64,000 bases of DNA. Origin: Syngnathus acus. Lineage: Eukaryota; Chordata; Actinopteri; Syngnathiformes; Syngnathidae. The position numbers and the translations under genes were made by a program. The stretch is taken from contig NC_051088.1 in assembly GCF_901709675.1 (NCBI RefSeq), positions 248,001 through 312,000 of the forward strand. Reading direction: 5' to 3'. Below, piece by piece: positions 55,466-64,000 of the stretch. Within the stretch, counting starts at the first letter, position 1, and every line of letters begins with the position of its first letter. The notes beneath the pieces were generated by a model. The model ran no database searches, had not been told where the DNA came from, and saw nothing but the letters and a program-made list of their open reading frames with translations.

Positions 55466-56366
55466 TGTTAGGTCTAAATACCATCAGACATTAAACCACA
55501 CGCTGGAAGGAAGAGGAGAAAAGAACCAGAACAGGTTTACTCGCGAGGAGAACGATAGAGAGAGCAAACTCAGTTACAATCTCCATCAATTCTGAGTTCT
55601 CACTTCACGTGCTCCTCTATTTAATCTTTTGGTTGCCCTGGTTACAGAGGTGTTGCTACACTAAAGGGAGGAGAGATAGTGTCTGTAGCAACGCTTATTA
55701 GCTAAGGAATGTAGTGTGGTGTGAATTAGCACTTCATTGTCGGCCCGTGACCCCCGCAGACTTTGTCCTCCTTCCTCACCAGATGTCCTTCATGGTTGAC
55801 TGACTCGTCCTCGAGTGGGATCAGATAACTTGAATTGCCGCTTTCCTGTGGTTCCTGTGGAACAATGCCCCTAACCCTTTGCTAACTTTAACTACTTGGT
55901 AAATTAACACACAATAATAATACGTAACTTGTCCTAAACCCTTCAACACACATTAAGTAAATGTAAGGTAACTGGTGTGCAGTTCCTTAAACAAACATTG
56001 AGTAAATATGGGATAACTTGTATGCAACTACTTCAAACTGTATATAACACTTAACAAAGAAAACCAGTTCTGACCAACAACAATCTATGAACCAAACCTA
56101 CAGTTAGATAAAAGGTATGAAGTTCCTTTGGACCAAATAAGAACATTTCGCCGATGCAAATAAGCTCTGCTCATTGTTAGTGAAGGCCTCTTACAGGAAC
56201 AAAAACACACATAACAAAAGGACAGGAAGGAGACATATGGCTGACAGGGATCAAAAGACATCCCTGTCACTAAAGAGGAAAAACCTAGATTAAAGGAAAG
56301 TCATAAAATGTAAAGACAAGGCCTCCAGGTCTGGCAGGCCAAGGCTTCACTTAAATTATTCCAACA
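55466..56366 (-). repeat. Proviral 5' LTR
   Basis: 901 bp, TGTTAGGTCTAAATACC … TATTCCAACA, same orientation as the other LTR and uninterrupted. On the proviral strand TTAAATAGAGGAGCACGTGA (near 55600-55622) offers a TATA-like and a CACGTG sequence. Confidence 0.93.
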
Positions 56367-56422
56367 TCGAACCATCTGTGTCACTCCAAATCATAAAATC
56401 TCCTGACTCTGGAAGTCAGTGA

Positions 56423-58509
56423 ATGGAACTCATTGTCAAGTCAAAGTCAAAGTCAGCTTTATTGTCAATCCCTTCATATGTCAAGACACACAAAGAAACC
56501 GAAATTCCGTTTCCTCCATCCCACGGTGACGAGACATACAAGTAGGCGACACAAAACAAAAACAAGAAGGCACAAACCATAAATAATAAATAATAAATAA
56601 AATAAAATGAGCGATGAATAAATAACAGACCAATAACCCATTAAATAAGACGGGCAAAACCGAGCCAGTGCGCATACAGCAAGAACAGGACGCTACGCTG
56701 AAAGGGGGAGCGAGTTCAGGATCCTAACAGCCTGGAGTACGAAGCTGTTGGAAAGTCTGGTGGTGCGGGAGCGCAGGCTCCTGTACCGCCTCCCAGAGGG
56801 CAGAAGTTCAAACAAAGAGTGAGCGGGGTGACTCACATCACTCACAATCTTGGTCGCCTTGCGGGTGAGATGGGAGGTGTAAATGTCCTTCAAGGAGGGG
56901 AGAGAAGCACCAATAGTCTTACTAGCCGTTTTCACTATGCGCTGCAGGGCCTTCAAGTCGTGGTCAGTGCAGCTGCCACCCCAGACAGCAATACAGCTGG
57001 AGAGGACGCTCTCAATGGTGCCGCGGTAAAAAGTAGTCATGACGGCCGGAGGAGCCCCCGCTCGCCTGAGTTTCCGAAGGAAGTACAGGCGGCGCTGGGC
57101 CTTCTTCGCCAGCGACGCGGTGTTGGTGGACCAGGAGAGATCCTCACTGATGTGCACCCCCAGGAACCTGGCGCTGCTCACTCTCTCCACCACAGCACCG
57201 TCGATGGTCAGCGGCAGGTGTTGGGCGTGACCCTTCCGGAAGTCAACAACAATCTCCTTGGTCTTGTCGACGTTCAGCAGGAGGTTGTTGTCCCTGCACC
57301 ACGCGGTCAGAAGGTCAACCTCCAGCCTGTATTGAGTCTCGTCTCCCTTGGTGATGAGACCCACCAGTGTCGTGTCGTCAGCAAACTTCACTATGCGGTT
57401 GCCGCTGCAGGTGGCAGCGCAGTCATGCGTCAGGAGGGTGAAGAGCAGCGGACTGAGCACGCAGCCTTGGGGGGCCCCTGTGCTCAGCGTGATGCTGGCG
57501 GAGATCTTGTCGCCAACACGTACCACCTGTGGCCTCTGACAGAGGAAGTCCAGTAGCCAGTTGCAGAGGCAGGTACTGAGGCCCAGCTTGTCAAGTTTGC
57601 CGATGAGACGCTGCGGCACAATGGTGTTGAAGGCAGAACTGAAGTCCACAAACAGCAACCTCACATACGAGTCCTTCCCCTCCAGGTGGGTGAGGGCCGA
57701 GTGGAGGGCAGAGCAGATGGCATCCTCAGAGGACCGTTTGGCCCGGTACGCAAACTGGAAGGGGTCAATGGTGGGGGGGAGAACTGACCGGATGTGCTCC
57801 AAGACAAGCCGCTCAAAGCACTTCATGATGATGGGCGTAAGTGCCACGGGGCGGTAGTCATTGAAGCAGGACGGAGCAGGCTTCTTCGGCACAGGTACGA
57901 TGGTGGCAGCTTTGAAACACGACGGGACGATGGCCTGCTGCAGGGAAGTGTTAAAGATGTCCGTGAAGACACCCGTCAGCTCACCAGCGCAGTCCTTCAG
58001 CGCTCGACCCGGGATGTTGTCCGGGCCCGCCGCCTTACGGATGTCGATAGCGGCAAGCGTCCTCCTCACGCTGTCGGCGGAGAGGCACAGGGGCAGCTCG
58101 TGGTAAGGGGGAGTGGCCTTCAGCGGGCAAGTGCTGTTCTGAGCGTCGAAGCGAGCAAAGAAGCGGTTGAGGTCATTGAGCAGACGGACGTCGCCATCAC
58201 AGCTCTGCGGCGCGGGCTTGTAGTCCGTGATGGTCTGAATGCCCTGCCAAAGGCGCCGTGCGTCCCTGCTGTCCTTGAAGTGGGCGGTAATTTTGCCCGA
58301 GAACGCCCTCTTCACTTCTTTGATGCCCCGGGACAGGTCGGCCCTCGCAGTCCTCAAGCCAGCCTCATCCCCCGCCCGGAAGGCTTTGTCCCTGGCCCGC
58401 AGCAGCCTGAAGACAGCCCCTGTCAGCCATGGCTTCCGGTTAGCCCGAGTGACGACGGATATTGAGTGTGTCACATCATCAATGTACTTCCCGATGTAGG
58501 AGGAAACAG
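56423..58509 (-). mobile_element. 5'-truncated L2 LINE, 9-bp TSD
   Basis: The duplication AGTCAGTGA lies at 56414-56422 and 58510-58518. The 3' end has a GTCAAA-type tail (56433-56455). 2,087 bp, inserted in MITE A just inside its right end. Confidence 0.93.
56693..58474 (-). CDS. L2 ORF2 reverse transcriptase, 593-codon open frame
   Basis: The longest open frame in the window. Domains along the frame: linker and N-terminal RT region (1-200, with IRKAAGPDNIPG at 145-156), NDYRPVALTPIIMKCFERLV (205-224), LLFVDFSSAFNTIVP (273-287, first catalytic Asp), STGAPQGCVLSPLLF (331-345), VKFADDTTLVGLI (362-374, catalytic FADD intact), thumb with FLRKLRRAGAPP, and C-terminal LFELLPSGRRYRSLRSRTTR. No frameshift or stop. 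The endonuclease is absent because of 5' truncation, so it cannot act alone. The first Met is not a natural start. It appears younger than the other L2 copies, which have broken frames. Confidence 0.92.
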   Translation of the reverse strand: MTHSISVVTRANRKPWLTGAVFRLLRARDKAFRAGDEAGLRTARADLSRGIKEVKRAFSGKITAHFKDSRDARRLWQGIQTITDYKPAPQSCDGDVRLLNDLNRFFARFDAQNSTCPLKATPPYHELPLCLSADSVRRTLAAIDIRKAAGPDNIPGRALKDCAGELTGVFTDIFNTSLQQAIVPSCFKAATIVPVPKKPAPSCFNDYRPVALTPIIMKCFERLVLEHIRSVLPPTIDPFQFAYRAKRSSEDAICSALHSALTHLEGKDSYVRLLFVDFSSAFNTIVPQRLIGKLDKLGLSTCLCNWLLDFLCQRPQVVRVGDKISASITLSTGAPQGCVLSPLLFTLLTHDCAATCSGNRIVKFADDTTLVGLITKGDETQYRLEVDLLTAWCRDNNLLLNVDKTKEIVVDFRKGHAQHLPLTIDGAVVERVSSARFLGVHISEDLSWSTNTASLAKKAQRRLYFLRKLRRAGAPPAVMTTFYRGTIESVLSSCIAVWGGSCTDHDLKALQRIVKTASKTIGASLPSLKDIYTSHLTRKATKIVSDVSHPAHSLFELLPSGRRYRSLRSRTTRLSNSFVLQAVRILNSLPLSA

Positions 58510-58786
58510 AGTCAGTGAGGCTCCAATTATTCCATAGCCATAGTGCACTCTCATGCGGTTTAAAGTGAAAATAACATGTGAAGTGATCAACTCGACTAGT
58601 TAGTCAGTAATGTGTTAATGATCAAGTAAAAATTTGTGAATAATTACACATATAAGTTGCTCCTGCGTATATGTCGCCCCCCCCCCACCCAAACTATGAA
58701 AAAAAAAACTGCGACTTATAGTCTGAAAAATACGGTAAATCGTATCATTAAACATTTTTTTGGGGTAATTTTCCCTGCAATTACTA

Positions 58787-59587
58787 CCGTAATTTTCGGA
58801 CTATAAGTCGCGTTTTTTTTCATAGTTTAGGTGGGGGGGCGACTTATACTCAGGAGCGACTTATATATGTTTTTTTTCACAAATTTTTACTTGATCATTA
58901 ACACATCACTTACTTACAAGTATAGTTGACCACTTCACATGTTATTTTTAGTATAGTTGATCACTTCACATGCTTTGATATCTTTATCTTGAACATATTC
59001 AAAACATGAAAAATAGAGAGAAAAAATCAAATAAAGTAATTAACACTTTAAAGCGCCATATCCTCTGGACATGTCCTCTGTCACCAGGATGACATAAAGG
59101 ACGAGAAATTTGATCGATGGATTTAATGATTTGGAGTGACACAAATGGTTTGATAATATTGTTGTTTATGTGATAGTTATTTAAAATATAGTTTATGTAT
59201 CGTTGTATGGGCCTGTGGAATAATTTGAACTGCGGTGCGGCACACGGCATTGTTGACAAAGGACGATCGATGGATTTAATGAATTGGAGTGACACAGATG
59301 GTTTTATAAACGTGTTATTTATGTAATAGTTTTTTTAAAATAACTGAATGTTACGTCAGGCCCGTTCTCAGCTCCTCGTTTGTGTTTGTCACGTTAGCAT
59401 ACCGTATCGTTTAGCCTGTTGTTGCTCGTTCATGTCTGTTCTTGGTGTTGAAGTTTGTCGAATAAATTGCCCCCCAAAATGCGACTTATACTCCGGAGCG
59501 ACTTATATATGTTTTTTTCACATTTTTGGGCATTTTATGGCTGGTGCGACTTATACTCCGGTGCGACTTATAGTCCGAAAATTACGG
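58787..59587. mobile_element. TA-flanked MITE B, 801 bp
   Basis: The ends CCGTAATTTTCGGACTATAA and the inverse CCGAAAATTACGG (to 59587) are flanked by TA (58785-58786, 59588-59589). The sibling hAT at 3468 reads ATTACAATGTTTCC here, the empty site with one change. It is nearly identical, inverted, to 63477-64000. It contains two core units. Confidence 0.95.
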
Positions 59588-59848
59588 TATGTTTCCCCAA
59601 TAGATGGGGAAGCGCCCGCCCGCGCATTTACGCCCGGAAGCCGTGTCAGAAAGCTCGGTGCACACTCACAAGTGTGTGTACGTACTAAGTAATACGGACC
59701 CGGCGCACTCCACGCTCTATTTCCATCAGTGCCGAATTTCGAGTGTGGGCTGTGACGTCAGCATTCTCGTAATTCGCGCGCTGAGCTTTCAGATACAGTT
59801 TTACGCTGATGCCACCCACAAACCTTCCCCTGGAATCCTTCCATTAAA

Positions 59849-60087
59849 ATGTGTGGCCCGAGGAAAAGAAAGGTGGACACTGAGTGCCGAGTGTTTAAAA
59901 AAAGAGTGGACAATTTGGCTCGACCTACGTGTGTGAGCAGACGTTCAGCCACATGAACGTCAACAAAGCCCGTCACAGATCTGGGTTAACGGACCGACAC
60001 CTCGGGTCTATCCTAAGAATTACCACAACAAATTTTACTCCAGACCATGATGTACTAGCAAAAAAGGGAGACCAACAATACTATTGA
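59849..60087 (+). pseudogene. Broken twin of the deleted hAT transposase frame
   Basis: ATGTGTGGCCCGAGGAAAAG corresponds to the start at 3815 and the sequence follows it to the same stop region. One extra A in the run at 59897-59903 shifts the frame. The NLS-like motif reads PRKRKV here. It shares the internal deletion junction with 3815-4051. Confidence 0.85.
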
Positions 60088-60527
60088 TTTCTTTATTACT
60101 TTATTTAGATGTATCCTTTCACTGATTCTTCAAGATAATGTATTTGGTCAGAATGTTTGCCGTTTGATGTGATTTCGTCTCATTAGATAAACATATTTCA
60201 TAAATCTGACCTGCAGGCGCTGAAGTGATGGAAACTATTATTCATAATAACAGTGTCGTATTTAATGAGATTTACTGATAGTAGTTTTTTGGTGAAATGT
60301 TTTTTTAATGCTGTTAATAAATGCATTTGTTTTCAAAAAGCTTTTTTAAATATCCATGCTTTACTACCTACTAAAAGTACAAAACTTTTATGCAATGACC
60401 TTTACATGTCATTTCTATTACTTCACACAAACACTACATCCATCTGCTCCTGGTTCGGCCTCCTGGTCAAAATTTAGAACCAAATTCGGCCCGCCAGTCA
60501 AAAAGTTTTCCCACCCCTGCTTTAACA

Positions 60528-62966
60528 GCTAACACAAAGTAGCTTTTGTTGTAGCTGTCAGAGTCCTGCTAACACAAAAATACTTCCAGCCAAATAGGAT
60601 TTAAACCACTCTAAAGCTCCTCCAGTAATGCTAACCTGGTGCTGCAAACGAGCTAGCAGAATACTGTGTTCCACCACATCGAATTGCTGCAGGTAGATCC
60701 ATCAAAACCAGACACACATAAGCCACTTTTCCACCAACAAGCCCAAGAACATTTAGTTCCTGGTAATATAAATTCCTGGTAATGCAATTTCCTGTGGCCC
60801 AGGTGATTGGCATTTTCATCACAACTCGTAGTTCTTGGTAAATCATGCAAATGACATTACTGACACCCTATGGTTCTTAAACATTGTTGCAGCTTGTTGG
60901 ATTCGGTCCACAATTTAGGGAGCGCTATCTCCGCCTCACGGCAAAAGCCATTGCCAATCACCTGTTATCCAATTTACTCACTGCGTGCTCGTTTAATTTC
61001 TTCAGATTTAGGAAAATGCAAAGACACTGAAGCAGAAATTAGACTTACACAGGTTGGTTGAGTTCAATCATAATTCTTGTTAAGAAAGCTCTGTTTTCAG
61101 GAAAGTACAATACAGCGCTGGGCCTTTCAAGAGCAGAAAGTCTCCATTCAGAAAAGGCAACGTTCAAGGTTCTTTGGTCAGCTTATATTCAGTTGTACAG
61201 GCCGGTGTGGGGCGAGTTTGATGGGTGATGAGTCGTTGGGGTGGGGCGAGTTCGCAGTAGAGTTTGATTCCATGGGAGTGGGTGCTGGTTATGGACGATT
61301 CGGTGTGTGTGTGGGGGCTGTTGTCTTCCATCCCGTCTTTCGGCCTTGGTGATCATCTTTGGCCGAGTCCTTGGCTGTCTCCCTCTGGCACCAGCTGGTT
61401 TTTATCTCCAAGTGACCTTCCTGTAAACATTCTCCTCCATCCTTGCACATATACTGTCGTACCTCATTCTTTCAATTTTGTCATTTTGTACGAATTTATG
61501 TGAGCTTTTTGGCTGTCACATCATTAATCTATTACTGTTCCCTGACTATGCAAAGTGAGTTCTTTTGATACTCCATGTCTTTGCTCACATCATTATATTC
61601 TTAGTTTAATCATGCTTCCCACCATATCTTTTCTTTGTTAGGCAAAATATTTCCCTCTGTGCAGAGCGTTCAGTAGTAATCGAAAAGCTGGCGTCCCGCA
61701 TTAGGCGACATATGACGTTTAATCAAAACACAAGATATAATCAAGTACTGAACGGTCAAAACGACTCTGGCCGTGTCCATGATTTAGAGAAAAAACATCA
61801 GGCATGCATTACACAGTTCCTTAAGGGTCATTAAGCTATTTAGGCAACATATCAAAAGACATTTATTTTGCAGTGCACAGAAATACATATTGAATCGTGA
61901 AGTTGTAGCAACCTCTGTTATTATCTTATATCAAAGAATGTCTTCTTTATTGGTTGACTCCATGAATATACTTGTCTGCTTATATACTTTATCCAAAGAG
62001 ATGTGAGCGTATCTGTTATTGTGGCTAGGCGGGTTTTGTGTTCTTTTGACCCTATTCCTTCAAGCTAACTGTGAATAATTTAGACAGTGACCATCAAAGT
62101 TAGCATATTATTGTATCTCTACACACTGGACACCCTGGAGAAGGGGGAGGGTCGATGATTTGGTGGCTCTCTCTGTTCCCATACATAGAGAGTTACAGGT
62201 GTTCCCTGCTTTAAAAACATTCTTTGCCTGTGGAATGCACTCACTTAACATATGTAATCCTAGTTCCTACAATAAAACAGTTGGTTTATTAAAAATGCTT
62301 GTCAGTAAAAGTCAACAACAAAAACTCCAATAACGAATGAGAATTTTATTCAAAACGTATTTATTAAAAAATGCTTAAAAATTCCTGTAATGAATGAATA
62401 GCACAATGAAATAAATAATGACTCATCTAAACATCTCTCACTCATAGTAACACCTCCGCTACATTCACTGCATCCTCGTTCCCTGGTTTTTACAAAGTAC
62501 TCTGTTATCAACTTTGAGCCACTCTCACCTCAGACAGCTGTTTTGTGTTTCTCTGTGTCTTGGTGGCTTTTTAGATCCCTTGCACTTCCGTTGGACAGCA
62601 AGACATATGTACCTGTTTTGCACACTGTGCACATGGCTTCCCGGTGTGAAAGCGGGGAAACTTTTGGAAATCGTCTGTAAACATAGATTTGCGCTTTGTC
62701 ATGTTGCTGGCATACCAACAGCAGTCTATCTTCTGATTATGAACATGGCTGGCTGTACTGATGCTGCTCAGGGATTACTGTCAGACGCAGCACTGTGTGC
62801 AGTGCACTAGCACCTGTAAATTTAATGGTCCAATTAAGGTAATTTAGAAACCAGGACATTTCCTCACTTTCTCAAAAAAAAAGAATAAAATAAAAAAAAC
62901 AGCCGCCCGGGACAGGACGTGAAATACGAAGATGTCCTGGGAAATACTCTCCAGCTCAGTGGCCCT
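60528..62966. other. Intron sequence after the nest, mostly unique
   Basis: No itpr3 exon was found. Short frames exist but none resembles a known protein except the finger-like piece at 62560-62680. A TTAACAGCTAAC-type stretch and AT-rich DNA fill the rest. Confidence 0.6.
62530..62680 (-). pseudogene. Possible zinc-finger N-terminus of a DNA transposon
   Basis: The - strand reads MCTVCKTGTYVLLSNGSARD then LKSHQDTEKHKTAV, a C-x2-C … H-x5-H arrangement like the N-terminal finger of some hAT-related transposases. Downstream on the same strand GSKLITEYFVKTRERG fits the usual follow-on. Only about 45 codons; a weak call. Confidence 0.4.
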
Positions 62967-63287
62967 CCAGCTCAGTGGCCTAGTGGTAGAGTGTCCGCCC
63001 TGAGACTGGAAGGTTGTGGGTTCAAACCCCGGCCGGGTCATACCAAAGACTATAAAAATGGGACCCATTGCCTCCCTGCTTGGCACTCAGCATTAAGGGT
63101 TGGAATTGGGGGGTTAGATCACCAACTGATTCCCGAGCGCGGCACCGCTGCTGCTCACTGCTCCCCTCTCCCCCAGGGGATGGATTAAAATCACACGGGG
63201 ATGGGTTAAATGCAGAGGACAAATTTCACCACACCCAGGTGTGTGTGTGACGATCATTGGGACTTTAACTTTAACTTTAACTTTACA
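62967..63287 (+). mobile_element. tRNA-derived SINE, full length
   Basis: The head CCAGCTCAGTGGCCTAGTGG has an A-box and a B-box (GGTTCAAACCC). The body continues TCATACCAAAGACTATAAAA … and the tail is (ACTTTA)n. The head's first 16 bases are present twice (62951-62966). Reference copy for the relatives at 7330, 23930, 29669 and 31765. Confidence 0.95.
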
Positions 63288-63476
63288 GGCGTTAAGTCAT
63301 TTAGCCATGTTTTAGTCTGCTGGCCGCAACTTGGTTGGCATTGCAAATACCGTACCTGGATAAGCAATACTTAAATACAGCAGGACCTCGGTTTTTGACC
63401 ACAATCCGTTCCAGAAGGCGTTTCGAGAAGTGATTTGTTCGAATTCTGAATCTATTTTTCCCATTACCGTAATTGT

Positions 63477-64000
63477 CGGACTATAAGTCGCTCCGGAGTA
63501 TAAGTCGCACCAGCCATAAAATGCCCAAAAATGTGAAAAAAAACATATATGTCGCTCCGGAGTATAAGTCGCATTTTGGGGGGCAATTTATTCGACAAAA
63601 TCCAACACCAAGAACAGACATGAACGAGCAACAACAGGCTAAACGATACGGTATGCTAACGTGACAAACACAAACGAGGAGCTGAGAACGGGCCTGACGT
63701 AACATTCAGTTATTTTAAAAAAACTATTACATAAATAACACGTTTATAAAACCATCTGTGTCACTCCAATTCATTAAATCCATCGATCGTCCTTTGTCAA
63801 CAATGCCGTGTGCCGCACCGCAGTTCAAATTATTCCACAGGCCCATACAACGATATATAAACTATATTTTAAATAACTATCACATAAACAACAATATTAT
63901 CAAACCATTTGTGTCACTCCAAATCATTAAATCCATCGATCAAATTTCTCGTCCTTTATGTCATCCTGGTGACAGAGCACATGTCCAGAGGATATGGCGC
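63477..64000. mobile_element. TA-flanked MITE, cut by the window edge
   Basis: Starts CCGTAATTGTCGGACTATAA after TA (63475-63476) and follows the reverse complement of MITE B (59587 downward) almost base for base to the end of the window. Confidence 0.93.

Larger units (their letters stand above)
48683..56366 (-). mobile_element. Endogenous retrovirus, LTR to LTR, defective
   Basis: Two LTRs in direct orientation enclose about 5.1 kb. Internal signals read on the - strand in proviral order: primer-binding site, leader, gag, scraps of pol, env TM and polypurine tract. The flanks share TCGAA (48677-48681 and 56367-56371), with an extra A on the left, consistent with a 5-bp duplication as in the solo LTR at 14045. 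It lies in MITE A. Pol is mostly gone, gag is shifted and shortened, and env is partial, so the element cannot function. Confidence 0.93.
46445..58735. mobile_element. TA-flanked MITE A, expanded by nested insertions
   Basis: The termini CCGTATTTTTCAGCCTAAAA and the inverse at 58711-58735 (GTCTGAAAAATACGG) are flanked by TA at 46443-46444 and 58736-58737. The sibling hAT has CCTGAATAAATT at this point, exactly one TA, so it is the empty site. The core is made of ~180-bp tandem units. Confidence 0.92.
46368..60519 (+). mobile_element. hAT family A copy swollen to 14 kb by nested insertions
   Basis: The left end CAGGCATGGGCAAAC (46368) and right end TTTTCCCACCCCTG (to 60519) match the termini of 3468-4479. 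The flanks CTATAACA and CTTTAACA (60520-60527) are an 8-bp duplication with one change. hAT sequence itself lies at 46368-46442, 58738-58784 and 59590-60519; the rest is inserted DNA. Alignment with the short sibling is collinear. Confidence 0.92.

Noticed and set aside
56819-58465. Open frames on the + strand opposite the L2 reverse transcriptase
   Set aside because: Antisense shadows of the real 593-codon frame.
60870-61061. Possible itpr3 exon (TTCTTCAG/ATTTAGG … ACACAG/GTTGG)
   Set aside because: It has exon-like borders, but the encoded peptide does not match the expected next IP3 receptor residues (VVVGDK…NPVNAGQP).

Overview
This window is a stretch of vertebrate, almost certainly teleost fish, chromosomal DNA. 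The host gene is represented by three consecutive coding exons on the + strand (10183-10304, 32981-33067, 42231-42389). They encode 122 codons of the N-terminal suppressor domain (beta-trefoil) of an inositol 1,4,5-trisphosphate receptor, best matching the type 3 receptor (itpr3). All three have AG/GT splice borders and phases that join without loss. The introns are large (22.7 kb, 9.2 kb and at least 21.6 kb) and consist almost entirely of transposable elements. Fish-type L2 LINEs, tRNA-derived SINEs with LINE-like tails, hAT elements, a Tc1 element, a chromodomain Ty3/gypsy element and an endogenous retrovirus all point to a teleost. The species cannot be named from the sequence alone.

Layout. 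1-10182 (intron or 5' side of exon A): hAT fragments, BEL/Pao pol relic, a 1-kb internally deleted hAT (3468-4479), two LINE relics, a MITE with a nested SINE, and a 1.9-kb hAT (8121-9990) carrying a SINE and another MITE. 10305-32980 (intron A-B): hAT with transposase relic (12087-13177), chromovirus pol with chromodomain (13421-16277) split by a solo LTR (14045-14940), hAT MITE (17515-17922), SINE (19046-19420), Tc1 (19488-21047), a full-span but dead L2 LINE (21465-26655) split by a solo LTR, a second LTR of that family (27131-29628) with tandem repeats, and a decayed LTR region holding a fragment of an L-threonine dehydrogenase (tdh) pseudogene (30880-31260). 33068-42230 (intron B-C): a hAT inside a LINE (33450-34186), then a ~4.5-kb APE-type LINE on the - strand that carries its own insertions. 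42390-64000: two abutting L2 copies, then a 14-kb nest (46368-60519).

The nest is the most striking structure. A hAT of the same subfamily as the un-nested copy at 3468-4479 received two TA-flanked MITEs. One of these (46445-58735) then received a non-LTR insert, a complete-ended endogenous retrovirus on the - strand (48683-56366), whose LTR in turn carries another hAT-like element, and a 5'-truncated L2 LINE with a 593-codon open frame. The sibling copy supplies the empty site for both MITE insertions, so the order of events can be read from the sequence.

The endogenous retrovirus keeps two LTRs, a primer-binding site complementary to tRNA-Tyr, a polypurine tract, a leader with repeated hairpins, a shortened and frameshifted gag, integrase-region scraps of pol and a TM-env fragment. 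It is clearly non-functional. No CRISPR array, bacterial operon or rRNA/tRNA gene is present.
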